Shown here: positions 25,980-35,128 of the stretch, piece by piece
How the letters are laid out: each line of letters opens with the position of its first letter
Numbering within the stretch: position 1 is the stretch's first letter
Assembly (NCBI GenBank): GCA_014860225.1
Contig: JACZKE010000035.1
Coordinates: 1 to 64,000, forward strand
Reading direction: 5' to 3'
DNA from: Desulfuromonadales bacterium
Lineage (GTDB): Bacteria; Desulfobacterota; Desulfuromonadia; Desulfuromonadales; BM103
Length of the DNA stretch: 64,000 nucleotides
Program-made: the position numbers and the translations under genes
The notes under the pieces: model-generated
Told to the model about the DNA's origin: nothing
What the model saw: only the letters and a program-made list of their open reading frames with translations
Databases searched by the model: none

Positions 25980-27944
25980 ATGTCCAAGTTCTTAACCGAG
26001 AAAAAATCATTTTTGCTTCTATGCGGCTGGCTCTTTACCGGATCGCTGATCGCTGTCGCCGTGATTTTTCTTGACCGCAGCATCCACGGACTGCCTGTCG
26101 ATTTTACTCAGTTCTGGCTGCCTGCAATATTTGGTGGCCTTGCCGGCATTCTCTTCGGCCGGTTGAACATCCGCTTGCGCAGCATGAGCCGCAGCCACGA
26201 AGAAAGCGAGAAACACTTTCAATATTTTTGCCATGAAACCCCGGCCATGCTTCATTCGATGGACAGTGAGGGTCGCCTTGTTTACGTCAGCCAGACATGG
26301 CTCGACACCCTCGGTTATCATCGCGAGGACGTGATCGGCAGAGACTTTTTCGATTTAATCGTCGGCGAAGACATCCCGGAGATCAGAGCAAAACATTTTC
26401 AGAGCCTTAGAGATTCAGGTGTAATCAGAGATCACAATTATCAATTGCGCCTGGCCAACGGTTCAGCTATGACAGTTTCCATCTCTGAAGTAGCTCAACG
26501 TGATTTTAACGGTCACCTGACAGAGAGCCTGGCGGTTGTCAACGACCTGACAAACCATCGCGCTTCCGAAGAACGCATTGAACGACTGGCATACTACGAC
26601 ACCCTGACCGGTTTGCCTAATCGTGCCTTGATGAACGACCGTATTCTGCAATCGATGGCCCTGGCCCGCCGTGACAACAGGCAGGTGGGCGTCTTCTTTT
26701 TCGACCTCGACCGTTTTAAACTGATCAATGATACCCAGGGCCATGCCGTTGGCGATTTGGTTCTGCGATCTGTCGCGCAACGCTTAAAAAAATTCATCCG
26801 AGAAGGCGACACCTTTGCCCGCATGGGAGGCGACGAGTTCGTTATTGTGCAGGCCGATCCGAACCATGACCCCAACTTTAGCATCATGGGTCAACGCATT
26901 CTCGAAACTCTGGGGCAACCTTTCCAGGTTGGCAGCCGCGAGTTTTTCACCACTGCCAGTGTCGGCGTAGCGATCTACCCTATTGATGGCGATAACCCGC
27001 AAGCGCTCTTAAAAAGTGCTGATACAGCCATGTATGTCGCCAAAAGCCGTGGCCGTAACAACCTCCAGTATTTCTCAGAGGACATGAATGCCTCAGCAGT
27101 GGCCAAATCCGATCTTGAAAACCGTCTGCGGCACGCACTGAGCAGCGGCGAGTTGCAGCAACATTACCAGCCGCAAGTCAACCTGGCCACTGGCCGTATC
27201 ACAGGAGTAGAGGCTTTACTGCGTTGGTATGACAGCGACGGCAACCTGATCCCTTCGAACCAGATCATCAGCCTCGCTGAAGAAAGCGGGCTGGTTTTTC
27301 CACTTGGCGAATGGGCTTTAAAGACTGCCTGTGCCCAGGCCAAGGCCTGGCAGGACGCTGGATTCCAGCCATTTCGCATGTCCGTCAACCTCTCAGGACA
27401 TCATATCCGTCAGTCCAATTTCATTGACCGCATTGAAACAATTCTAAACGAGACAGGGATCGAGCCCAACACTTTGGAAATTGAACTTGCGGAGAACTCG
27501 GTCATGAGGCATGTCAACGACAGCATCATGGCCTTGACCGACCTGAAAGTTCGCGGCATCAATCTCGCGATCGACAACTTCGGCACAGGGTATTCATCGT
27601 TGCTGTACCTTAAGCACTTCCCGATTCACCGCATCAAAATCGCCCAGGAGTTTATTCACGACATTATTCACAAACCCGACTATGCTGCCATCACCGAAGC
27701 GATTCTGAGCATGGCTCGCAGTTTGAACCTGTCGGTTACCGCTGTAGGTGTGGAGAACCATGCGCAGTTGGAATTTCTACGCAAACGCGGGTGTCTGGAG
27801 GTCCAGGGGCACTTCTTTGGCGCAGCTTTGAGCGCAGATGATATGACGCTCTTTCTCAAAAAGTCCGGAGGCATATTACTGACGGCCAAAGGACTGCAAG
27901 GCAAGCACGAGTCAAGTTTCTTGCAATCCAGGGAAATTCATTAG
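25980..27944 (+). CDS. Membrane-bound PAS-GGDEF-EAL cyclic-di-GMP protein
   Basis: 654 residues. Two hydrophobic helices (about 10-30 and 43-62), a PAS domain (about 75-195), GGDEF (about 205-360) and EAL (about 380-625). The diguanylate cyclase motif GGDEF is intact (283-287), and so is the inhibitory I-site REGD (274-277). In the EAL domain EAL (411-413), NLS, the GVE glutamate (592) and Gln609 are present, but the metal-binding DDFG motif reads DNFG (532-535) and KID reads KIA (553-555). It probably makes c-di-GMP, and phosphodiesterase activity may be weak or lost. ATG 25980 was preferred to GTG 25965, with AGGTGG somewhat far upstream. The stop codon overlaps the start of an AGTCCGAC element. 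Confidence 0.93.
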   Translation: MSKFLTEKKSFLLLCGWLFTGSLIAVAVIFLDRSIHGLPVDFTQFWLPAIFGGLAGILFGRLNIRLRSMSRSHEESEKHFQYFCHETPAMLHSMDSEGRLVYVSQTWLDTLGYHREDVIGRDFFDLIVGEDIPEIRAKHFQSLRDSGVIRDHNYQLRLANGSAMTVSISEVAQRDFNGHLTESLAVVNDLTNHRASEERIERLAYYDTLTGLPNRALMNDRILQSMALARRDNRQVGVFFFDLDRFKLINDTQGHAVGDLVLRSVAQRLKKFIREGDTFARMGGDEFVIVQADPNHDPNFSIMGQRILETLGQPFQVGSREFFTTASVGVAIYPIDGDNPQALLKSADTAMYVAKSRGRNNLQYFSEDMNASAVAKSDLENRLRHALSSGELQQHYQPQVNLATGRITGVEALLRWYDSDGNLIPSNQIISLAEESGLVFPLGEWALKTACAQAKAWQDAGFQPFRMSVNLSGHHIRQSNFIDRIETILNETGIEPNTLEIELAENSVMRHVNDSIMALTDLKVRGINLAIDNFGTGYSSLLYLKHFPIHRIKIAQEFIHDIIHKPDYAAITEAILSMARSLNLSVTAVGVENHAQLEFLRKRGCLEVQGHFFGAALSADDMTLFLKKSGGILLTAKGLQGKHESSFLQSREIH

Positions 27945-28106
27945 GAGGCTGTCGGATTATACGGACCGAAGCGAAAATTTGGATGTTTGAGAACAGATTT
28001 TAGCTCGTTTGCAGGTCTATAGCCGTAGCTATAGAGCAAAAAGGAGCTGAAATATGGGCCGGACAGCCGAATTTGCAGCCGGTTCATGGATAGTCCGACT
28101 GCCTCC
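27944..28106 (+). mobile_element. AGTCCGAC-family palindromic element, full copy A
   Basis: 163 bp. Ends GGAGGCTGTCGGATTAT (27944-27960) and ATAGTCCGACTGCCTCC (28090-28106) are reverse complements at 15 of 17 bases. Inside, CTATAGCCGTAGCTATAG and the surrounding ATTTTAGCTC/GAGCTGAAAT also pair. It carries AAGGAG and an ATG at 28054, opening a 29-codon frame (ends 28143) that starts MGRTAEFAAGSWIVR. No transposase is present. Located between converging genes. Confidence 0.85.
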
Positions 28107-28135
28107 CGGGAGGATCTTGGTTTTTAATCGGGCCG

Positions 28136-28822
28136 TTAATTGATTGGAACACTCTCTCCGGAAGTATACAAAGCGATCATTTCCGGGTCGGCAAGGAGAT
28201 TCAGGACTGCCGAACTTAATCGCTTTGGCCGATGATCAAGCCCCAGGTATTCCAGTGCCCAACCCAACTCACAGTAGACAGTTTCGATCAGCTTCTTCTG
28301 GAAGAGGTCCATTTCAACGTTTGGTGCGCCATCCAATGGAACCATCGCTATCGCATCACGGCAAAGCTCGGGATCAGTGGAGGTAATGGCACGGCACAAG
28401 AGGGGACGAACAGTATGAATCATGCAGCTGCCACACTCATCCAGGAAGGCACAGGGCTTTCGCAGGTAAAGGCGTTCTTCATCATCCAACCAGCGAGTCA
28501 GCCTGCGCAACTCCTGCAATCGGGTTCGGAGTATTTCAAGTTCCTCTGCGGAGAAACGTCTTTGCAGGAACCAGGTGATCGCGATTGCTTCCGGCATCAG
28601 GACCGTGACGTTGAGAACGCAGCAGGCTCCGCATCCCGGACCGCAGGCGATACGCGAGGTCTCAGGTGAAACACCAAAACGGGCAAGGTCTCTTTCCGCA
28701 GCAACGGCGAGAAGGTGCATGCGGCCGGAAATTTGTACGACATTGCGGCCGGAGGACATCAAAGCCCTGCAAAACTTGCGGACCTGTTGCCCATAGCTGG
28801 AAAAATCAAACTGATCCTGCAT
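28136..28822 (-). CDS. YkgJ-family cysteine-cluster protein
   Basis: 228 residues. CGPGCGACC (about 61-69), CAFLDECGSCMIHTVRPLLC and a later CRD supply the conserved cysteines of the YkgJ/UPF0153 family, thought to bind zinc or an Fe-S cluster. The start was moved to ATG 28820-28822, which has GGGAG upstream, from an ATG nine codons earlier. No close functional partner is seen in the neighbourhood, and its role is unknown. Confidence 0.8.
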   Translation of the reverse strand: MQDQFDFSSYGQQVRKFCRALMSSGRNVVQISGRMHLLAVAAERDLARFGVSPETSRIACGPGCGACCVLNVTVLMPEAIAITWFLQRRFSAEELEILRTRLQELRRLTRWLDDEERLYLRKPCAFLDECGSCMIHTVRPLLCRAITSTDPELCRDAIAMVPLDGAPNVEMDLFQKKLIETVYCELGWALEYLGLDHRPKRLSSAVLNLLADPEMIALYTSGESVPIN

Positions 28823-29041
28823 AGTCGTCTCCCGGTAAAAAGAGCACATGCCTGCAAAGAAGAGTTGTCAATATACCTTATAACTGCTGCACTGTCACAT
28901 CTGCAGCCTTGTCTTCAGCATTGTGTGCTCAGCATTGGTGACAGATTCGAAAAAATAGATTAGGATGAGCTTCTTTTAGCGTTTTTGCTGATATCTTTTA
29001 CTACCTGACACCTGCACCCTGAGGCAAAGGGAAACCTTTAC

Positions 29042-29428
29042 ATGTTGCAGAACACCCATACCCCCCTGATCGGCTATCTTCTCTGGCTGTTCGGCTTCAC
29101 TGGCTCGCACCGCTTCTATTACGGGCGCCCGATTTCGGGAACCATCTACTTCTTTACACTGGGGCTGTTTTTTATTGGCTGGCTGGTTGATCTGTTTTTG
29201 ATCCCCGGCATGGACCGTCAAGCCGACCTGCGTTTTACTACGGGTCCGATCGACTACAATGTCGCCTGGATCCTGCTTACCTTTTTGGGGCTTTTCGGCA
29301 TACACCGAATGTATATGGGCAAATGGCTGACCGGCATCCTTTACCTGGTAACCGGCGGTTTATTTGGCATCGGCTATATCTATGACTACTGGACTCTCAA
29401 TGAACAGCTATCTCAACTCAATGGTTGA
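29042..29428 (+). CDS. TM2-domain membrane protein, two tandem TM2 units
   Basis: 128 residues. Two similar halves: LLWLFGFTGSHRFYYGRP with a helix pair ending in DLFLIPGM, and LLTFLGLFGIHRMYMGKW with a pair ending in YIYDYWTL. Each has the G-xHRxYxG loop of TM2 domains between hydrophobic helices, so four helices in all. Function unknown. ATG preceded by AAAGGG. Followed 21 bases later by a Dabb-family gene. Confidence 0.85.
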   Translation: MLQNTHTPLIGYLLWLFGFTGSHRFYYGRPISGTIYFFTLGLFFIGWLVDLFLIPGMDRQADLRFTTGPIDYNVAWILLTFLGLFGIHRMYMGKWLTGILYLVTGGLFGIGYIYDYWTLNEQLSQLNG

Positions 29429-29449
29429 GCTCAACACACGGAGCAGAGA

Positions 29450-29740
29450 ATGATTACTCACGTTGTAGTTTTTAAATTCAAACCGGAAGCAACAGAGGCT
29501 GAGATTCAACACCTTGCTGAAAGTCTTGGCGGCCTGCCACAATTGATTGAAGAGATTCGCGAGTTTCGTTTTGGTGCCGACGTGATACGCTCCGAACGTT
29601 CCTATGATCTCGGCCTGGTCTCCAGCTTTGATGATCTTGACGCACTGCAGCGCTACCAGATTCACCCGGAACACCAGAAAGTCGTAGCTCAAGTCAAAGC
29701 GATTGCCTCTAATGTCGTTTCCGTAGATTTTTCAGGTTGA
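29450..29740 (+). CDS. Dabb (stress-responsive A/B barrel) family protein
   Basis: 96 residues. It begins ITHVVVFKFKPEATEAEI and ends in an EHQKVVAQVKAI...VVSVDF pattern, typical of dimeric alpha/beta-barrel Dabb proteins. A conserved histidine lies in the first strand and another near QIHPEH. Substrate unknown. GGAG precedes the ATG. Probably co-transcribed with the TM2 gene. Confidence 0.85.
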   Translation: MITHVVVFKFKPEATEAEIQHLAESLGGLPQLIEEIREFRFGADVIRSERSYDLGLVSSFDDLDALQRYQIHPEHQKVVAQVKAIASNVVSVDFSG

Positions 29741-29805
29741 TGACTTAACCATTTCAAGTCTTTTTGCGCATGCATCATGACCGTTGAGCCGGAAACTTTT
29801 CAGGT

Positions 29806-30447
29806 ATGGCCCAGACAAGCCGCGAAGGCGTCATCAAATTCCAGCTTGATTTTCAGGAGGGTCCTGCCCCACCTGAAGGACTCCTGCGTGAGTTGAACGC
29901 GTGGCGCACGATCTTTCGCCAGCTCGGTTTGCTTGGTCAGGACCCGGCACGTTACGAAGGATACGGTTTTGGCAACCTGAGCCGCCGCTTGCCAGGTCAG
30001 GACAATTCTGCTTTTCTGATCAGCGGTACACAGACCGGCCATTTGCAGAAGCTGTTGCCGCATCATTACGCTATGGTTGAGCAATGCAACCCCGCGGCAA
30101 ATCGGCTTAAGGCTTCGGGACAGATTCAGCCGTCATCCGAAGCGCTTTCCCACGGAGTTCTTTACCAAAGCAACCCCGGTATCCTCTGGGTCATGCATCT
30201 CCACAGCCCGGACATCTTCAATCACCGCATGTCGCTAAACCTGTCCTGCACAGACCCGGCAGCCGATTACGGAACGCCGGAAATGGCAGCAGAAATCCGG
30301 CGTCTGGTAAATGGTCATGGTTACTCAAGCCCCGGACTGTTAGTCATGGCCGGTCATCAGGACGGCATCCTTGCTTATGGCTCCACCGCAGCAGAAACCG
30401 GCAACCGGGTTGTAGAGACCCTGGCTTTAGCACTGCAGCAGAGCTGA
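29806..30447 (+). CDS. Class II aldolase/adducin-family protein
   Basis: 213 residues. Motifs GFGNLSRRL (the GNxS phosphate loop), LISGTQTGHL, PSSEALSHGVLY and the zinc-site VMHLHSPDIF, followed by PGLLVMAGHQDGILAYG. The family holds fuculose- and ribulose-phosphate aldolases and MtnB dehydratase; the substrate here is not clear, and a full set of metal histidines can be traced (the two in HLH and a later one in GHQ). The start ATG has only a weak upstream site. Nothing in the neighbours names a pathway. Confidence 0.75.
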   Translation: MAQTSREGVIKFQLDFQEGPAPPEGLLRELNAWRTIFRQLGLLGQDPARYEGYGFGNLSRRLPGQDNSAFLISGTQTGHLQKLLPHHYAMVEQCNPAANRLKASGQIQPSSEALSHGVLYQSNPGILWVMHLHSPDIFNHRMSLNLSCTDPAADYGTPEMAAEIRRLVNGHGYSSPGLLVMAGHQDGILAYGSTAAETGNRVVETLALALQQS

Positions 30448-30602
30448 CATCACACCAACGTTCAACTTTTCTTGAATGTAGGTCACTAATAAATAACGTT
30501 TTTAGTTGCAGCGTCACTTAATTCTCTGGCATGATTAGCCCCTCCTCAGATTCTTAAGCCGTGCCTCTCCCGAAACTCCGGGTGGGTGCATTGAAGATTC
30601 CC

Positions 30603-30767
30603 AGGAGACTGTCGGACTATACGGACCGAAGCGAAAATTTGGATGTTTGAGAACAGATTTTAGCTCGTTTGCAGCTCCATAGCCGTAGCTATAGAGCAAA
30701 AAGGAGCTGAGATATGGACCAAACAGCCGAATTTGCAGCCGGTTCATGGATAGTCCGACAAACTCCT
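30603..30767 (+). mobile_element. AGTCCGAC-family palindromic element, full copy B
   Basis: 165 bp. Ends AGGAGACTGTCGGACTAT (30603-30620) and ATAGTCCGACAAACTCCT (30750-30767). Most of the interior matches copy A exactly, including the GAAGCGAAAATTTGGATG stretch and the CTATAGC-type stem. AAGGAG and ATG (30714) open a frame that starts MDQTAEFAAGSWIVR and runs in frame into the downstream zinc-ribbon gene. Confidence 0.85.
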
Positions 30768-30797
30768 AATGCCAACGATGCGACGATGGAGCCAGTT

Positions 30798-30974
30798 ATG
30801 ACACTGCTGATTCAATTCGAGTGCCCGCAATGCAATCAGACCCTGCCTCTCAACCTGCGCGACTTTGCCCCTGGCCAGCGTCAGACCTGCAAGGACTGTC
30901 AGAAGCCGGTCCAGATGACCAAAGCCGGGCTGGACCGCTTTTCAAAGGATCTGCGCCAATACTGCCAGGACTGA
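30798..30974 (+). CDS. Small zinc-ribbon-like protein
   Basis: 58 residues from ATG 30798. Two CxxC pairs, CPQC (9-12) and CKDC (31-34), form a likely zinc ribbon; the rest is polar, ending QYCQD. The native start is supported by GGAG 7 bases upstream. The frame stays open 28 codons further to an ATG inside the AGTCCGAC element copy B, giving a possible 86-residue form. Function unknown. rmuC follows on the same strand. Confidence 0.65.
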   Translation: MTLLIQFECPQCNQTLPLNLRDFAPGQRQTCKDCQKPVQMTKAGLDRFSKDLRQYCQD

Positions 30975-31140
30975 TCCGCTTCCGCACACTTAATTCCACT
31001 CATCACACACTTCGCCTGCACCTCCGGGTCCAAGCACAATCACATGCAGTGAAGTATCCTGTCACACCCCTCTTGCAGGCTCATTTTTAAGCTGCTATCT
31101 TTACCCCTCATTCACCGACATCCTTCTTATGGAGCCTGGC

Positions 31141-32541
31141 ATGCCTGTCTCACCTGACCTGATCTGGCTCACCGCCCCCCTGATCACCGGCTTTATCCTG
31201 GGGCTCTTCCCGGCCATTCTGCTGATTAAAAGTCGTATCGAAGCTGCACGTCTGGCAGGTCGACAGGAACTTTCCAGCGACCTGGCAACCCTTGATGAAC
31301 GTCTCAGCAGTCGTAATGCACGGTTAGAACGCCTTGAAATTGAACTCCGGGAGAAAGACGAAAAGTTGGACAGGCTGATCCAGGAACGTACCGAACTGGA
31401 ACGGGAGAAATCGCGGTTGTCTACCGAATTAAAAGAGGAAGCCAGGCGGTCTGTAGAAAACCTGCAGATTCTGGATGATGCCAAGAAAACATTGCAGGTC
31501 CAGTTTGAAAATTTGGCCAATCAGATCTTTGCAGAAAAAACCAGGACATTTGCCGACCAGAGTAAGGCTAATTTGGATACAATCCTGTCGCCGTTCAAAG
31601 AGAAGATTGTTGAGTTTGAGAAAAAAATCACCGAGGTTTACACCACAGAGGGCAAAGAGCGACACTCGTTGATCAAGGAGGTACAGCGTCTTCAGGAATT
31701 GAACCAGAAGATCGGCGAAGATGCCGCGAACCTGACCAAAGCTCTTAAAGGCGACGCCAGAACCCAAGGCACCTGGGGAGAGGTCATCCTTGAACGCATT
31801 CTCGAGGAATCCGGCCTGCGCAAAGGGATCGAATATAATTCGCAAGGAGGGTTCAGGGATACAGACGGCAAACTGCTCAAACCCGACGTCATTGTTCACC
31901 TCCCTGAAAAAAAGGACATTATCATTGACTCAAAGGTTTCCCTGGTCGCTTATGAAAAGTATGTACGCACTGAAGATGCCAACGAGCGGGACCAGGCAGT
32001 CAAACAACATCTGGTGTCGATCAATGCTCATTTGAAGAGTCTGGAATCGAAGAGGTATGACGAATTGCCAGGAGTCAAAAGTCTCGATTTCGTCCTCATG
32101 TTTATCCCGATTGAAAGTGCTTTCATGCTGGCCATCGACAAGGACAGTGAAATCTTTCGCAAAGCCTTTGATCAGAATATTATGATCGTCAGCCCGTCCA
32201 CCTTGCTGGTGACATTGCGAACCATCCAGAATATCTGGCGTTATGAATATCAGAACAAGAACGCTCTGGAGATTGCCGAGAAGGCCGGCAACCTGTATGA
32301 CAAGTTTGTCGGCTTTGTGGCTGATCTGGAAAGGATCGGAGATCATATCGACTGCACCCGGAAAGCCTACGACGGAGCCCATAACAAGCTGGTCAGCGGC
32401 AAAGGCAATCTCATCTCGAGGACACAGATGCTCATCGATCTCGGCGTGAAAAGCCGCAAGCAAATGCCGGATTCAGTCCTTCAGGAAGCTGACCTTGAGA
32501 CGTCTTTTGTTGCACAAAGAGAGATTGATCTCGAAACTTGA
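31141..32541 (+). CDS. rmuC: DNA recombination protein RmuC
   Basis: 466 residues. One N-terminal membrane helix (about 7-25), a long coiled coil (about 30-130, rich in E/K/R/L) and the RmuC nuclease-like core (about 165-420): ALKGDARTQGTWGEVILERI, DVIVHLPEKKDIIIDSK, SLDFVLMFIPIESAF, VSPSTLLVTLRTI. RmuC limits inversions at short inverted repeats in E. coli, which is worth noting in a genome full of them. ATG 31141 has GGAG upstream, so it was preferred to ATG 31129. Converges with tmcAL, 15 bases apart. Confidence 0.93.
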   Translation: MPVSPDLIWLTAPLITGFILGLFPAILLIKSRIEAARLAGRQELSSDLATLDERLSSRNARLERLEIELREKDEKLDRLIQERTELEREKSRLSTELKEEARRSVENLQILDDAKKTLQVQFENLANQIFAEKTRTFADQSKANLDTILSPFKEKIVEFEKKITEVYTTEGKERHSLIKEVQRLQELNQKIGEDAANLTKALKGDARTQGTWGEVILERILEESGLRKGIEYNSQGGFRDTDGKLLKPDVIVHLPEKKDIIIDSKVSLVAYEKYVRTEDANERDQAVKQHLVSINAHLKSLESKRYDELPGVKSLDFVLMFIPIESAFMLAIDKDSEIFRKAFDQNIMIVSPSTLLVTLRTIQNIWRYEYQNKNALEIAEKAGNLYDKFVGFVADLERIGDHIDCTRKAYDGAHNKLVSGKGNLISRTQMLIDLGVKSRKQMPDSVLQEADLETSFVAQREIDLET

Positions 32542-32556
32542 ATTTATTTCGCGTGC

Positions 32557-33801
32557 TCAGGCTTGCTGAACAGCCTGGAAATAATCCTGATTGCGATGAA
32601 CTTTCTGTTGAGTCACCTGCAGCAGGCCGTAAAGCCGGGTTGCCCGCAAATCGCAATTCAGCATCTGCTCTGCCAGGCGGTAAAATTCAGGCTGGCCACG
32701 GTAAAACCTTCTTAACGTGGCCTTTGCGCGGGCCGGATCGGAGATCATCGGCAAAGTTTTCCCTGAACGGGCCCTGGCCAGCACCTGCCGCCCCCTTTCT
32801 GTAGAACCCAGCAGATGCAGATACATCGGGCCATGTTGAAGGAATCCACGCATTTCATCGCCAAACACCTGCAACAAGATATAACTCAAAACCCTCTGGA
32901 TACGGGTCAGAGTCCACTGGCGCGACTTTATCGTATCGGCCAGTTCAGAATAAGCTGTTGACTTCATAGCGGCATCGACCATTCTTCGTTCCAGACCATC
33001 TTCTACTTGATAAATGCCTCGCAAACTCTCCACCTCTTGAAGCAGAAAGGTCTGCAAGGAATTAAAAAGCCGTCCGTAATCAAGACTCCGGCCCTCATCA
33101 AGCGCCTTTTCCAGGGTTTTTCGACAGGCAACCGGCAAGAGATGGTCGAATGTGCCGTCCTCGGCAATCAATTTACGGACTCCGGTAGCGCTAGCGATTT
33201 TACCTGAAACATCGGTACTATGATAATCGGCACCACGCCGGGGAATTGTGTAAGCTCGCATTGGACTGGATGTGATTTGCAGGGCACGCAGGTATTCAAT
33301 GCCGAGGATATTATTCGGTGATGCCAACGTTTCAGGCGACAAAGTCGGAAACAACCGTGACAGGACCTCAGCCCGCGCGATGGGATAACTGATGCCACCA
33401 CGCAAACGTTCACGCGTTCCCGCTTCGATTGCGTTCGAGTGTTCAATCAGGATCCGGGCAATCGCTTGCAGGGGGTGGATCTCTCCGGTCTCGCTGCCGA
33501 AGCAGAGCGAATCGACAACCCCGAGGGCATTCAAGGTTTTCACTGCCCCCATAGCAAAATGAGGTGCGCTGTTGCACGCAAAAGGGAAAGGCAGCTCCAG
33601 CACCAGATCGACACCGGCAGCCAATGCCATTTCAGTTCGTACCCATTTGTCGACCAGTGACGGCTCACCGCGCTGCAGGAAATGTCCACTCATGACCGCA
33701 ACACTGGTATCAGCACCCGTGATCCGCAGGCTTTCCTGCAAATGATGCAGATGCCCATTATGGAAAGGGTTATATTCGGTGATCAGGCCAACAATACGCA
33801 C
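32557..33801 (-). CDS. tmcAL: tRNA(Met) cytidine acetate ligase TmcAL
   Basis: 414 residues, family length. A nucleotidyltransferase with the HxGH-type motif EYNPFHNGHLHHL (residues 9-21), VAVMSGHFLQRGEPSL, LELPFPFAC and NNILGIEYLRAL. It activates acetate with ATP and acetylates C34 of the elongator tRNA-Met anticodon. The start codon is GTG (33799-33801). Stands alone on the minus strand, converging with rmuC. Confidence 0.93.
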   Translation of the reverse strand: MRIVGLITEYNPFHNGHLHHLQESLRITGADTSVAVMSGHFLQRGEPSLVDKWVRTEMALAAGVDLVLELPFPFACNSAPHFAMGAVKTLNALGVVDSLCFGSETGEIHPLQAIARILIEHSNAIEAGTRERLRGGISYPIARAEVLSRLFPTLSPETLASPNNILGIEYLRALQITSSPMRAYTIPRRGADYHSTDVSGKIASATGVRKLIAEDGTFDHLLPVACRKTLEKALDEGRSLDYGRLFNSLQTFLLQEVESLRGIYQVEDGLERRMVDAAMKSTAYSELADTIKSRQWTLTRIQRVLSYILLQVFGDEMRGFLQHGPMYLHLLGSTERGRQVLARARSGKTLPMISDPARAKATLRRFYRGQPEFYRLAEQMLNCDLRATRLYGLLQVTQQKVHRNQDYFQAVQQA

Positions 33802-33851
33802 ATCAGGTCCCCATGGGATGACTCGCGAGAGTTAAAACTTCAGATTTAGAT

Positions 33852-34020
33852 TCAAAACAAAGGTTAGCCACCAAGGCACCAAGACACGGAGATAATTTTT
33901 GAATTTTCTTCAAATCAGTAATTTTGCGAGATAGTAATATCGATCTTTACCCTGTAAAATGCCCTACTTGGTGCCTTTGTGACTTGGTGGCAAACAAACC
34001 TTTTTTTGGGTTATAGAACC
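33852..34020. repeat. Palindromic intergenic repeat between guaC and tmcAL
   Basis: GCCACCAAGGCACCAAG (33867-33883) faces CTTGGTGCCTTTGTGACTTGG (33967 onward). The outer right end TTTGGGTTATAGAACC matches the terminal repeat of the element before thiC, and the left end has ACAAAGGTT. The interior is AT-rich. No gene in this 286 bp gap. Confidence 0.75.
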
Positions 34021-34087
34021 ATAACACTTTGCCGACCCGGTCAATTTCCGGTTTGAGACTCATCTCCTGCAACAACCATATTTCCGG

Positions 34088-35128
34088 TCACCCGAATACC
34101 GTGTTCTCCTGCTCCATGACCCTGATAAAAGTGGTCCGTTTGCTCAACTCCCGCAAGGCCGAGGCACCGACGTAGGTGCAGGTTGAACGAAGACCACCGA
34201 GGATATCCTTGACGGTCTCATCGAGGGCACCGCGGTAAGGCACTTCGACGGTCTTACCTTCGGAGGCGCGGTAGTTGGCCACCATGCCAGCATGTTTTTT
34301 CATGGCAGTGTCCGAACTCATACCATAATAAAGTTTGAAATGCTGGCCGTCACGTTCCACCAGCTGTCCGCCGCTTTCGTCGTGACCGGCGAACATGCCG
34401 CCGAGCATAACGAAGTCGGCGCCGGCGCCGAAAGCCTTGGCCACATCTCCGGCAGAGAGGCAACCGCCATCAGAGATGATCCGTCCGCCGAGGCCGTGGG
34501 CAGCATCGGCACATTCAATCACAGCGGAGAGTTGCGGATAGCCGACCCCGGTCTTGACCCGGGTGGTGCAGACCGACCCCGGGCCGATGCCGACTTTGAC
34601 AATATCGGCTCCGGAAAGCAGCAACTCTTCGACCATCTCACCGGTAACCACATTGCCGGCGATGATGGTTTTGTCGGGGAACTCCTCGCGGACTCTGGCG
34701 ACATATTCAACAAACGATTCGGCGTAACCGTTGGCGACATCAATGCAGATAAACAGCAACTCCGGGTGCTGAGCAAGAATCTGCGACAGCTTGTCAAAGT
34801 CCTCATCCGCGACCCCGGTGCTGACCATGATCCGCTCGAAAATATCGTCGGCGTTCTGCCGATCGATAAAGGCCTGCCAGTCTGCGAGACTGTAGTGCTT
34901 GTGAATGGCGCAGAGCATTCGCCGCGTTGCCAGGACTTCGGCAACCTCAAAGGTGCCTATCGTGTCCATATTGGCGGCAATGATTGGCACACCGTTCCAT
35001 TGCCGTTTGCTGTGAAGAAAAGTGAACGCCCGGTCCAGCTCAACCAGGGACCGGCTTTTCAGGGTCGAACGCTTGGGCCGGATCAGTACATCCTTAAAGC
35101 CGAGCTTCAGGTCTGTTTCGACGCGCAT
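34088..35128 (-). CDS. guaC: GMP reductase GuaC
   Basis: 346 residues from ATG 35126-35128 (AAAGGA upstream), matching the E. coli-type GuaC. The frame extends 48 codons further, but that part does not resemble the family. It has the IMPDH/GMPR barrel with [40 protein letters not shown], the catalytic cysteine loop [25 protein letters not shown] and [15 protein letters not shown], but no CBS domains, which separates it from GuaB. It reduces GMP to IMP with NADPH, a salvage role that complements the pur genes. Downstream of sfsA on the minus strand with a ~200 bp gap in which nothing was recognised. Confidence 0.93.
   Translation of the reverse strand: MRVETDLKLGFKDVLIRPKRSTLKSRSLVELDRAFTFLHSKRQWNGVPIIAANMDTIGTFEVAEVLATRRMLCAIHKHYSLADWQAFIDRQNADDIFERIMVSTGVADEDFDKLSQILAQHPELLFICIDVANGYAESFVEYVARVREEFPDKTIIAGNVVTGEMVEELLLSGADIVKVGIGPGSVCTTRVKTGVGYPQLSAVIECADAAHGLGGRIISDGGCLSAGDVAKAFGAGADFVMLGGMFAGHDESGGQLVERDGQHFKLYYGMSSDTAMKKHAGMVANYRASEGKTVEVPYRGALDETVKDILGGLRSTCTYVGASALRELSKRTTFIRVMEQENTVFG

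Noticed and set aside
30448-30602. Possible riboswitch or small RNA between the class II aldolase gene and the repeat
   Set aside because: No conserved aptamer string (TPP, cobalamin, c-di-GMP, glycine) and no strong hairpin with a T run could be found.
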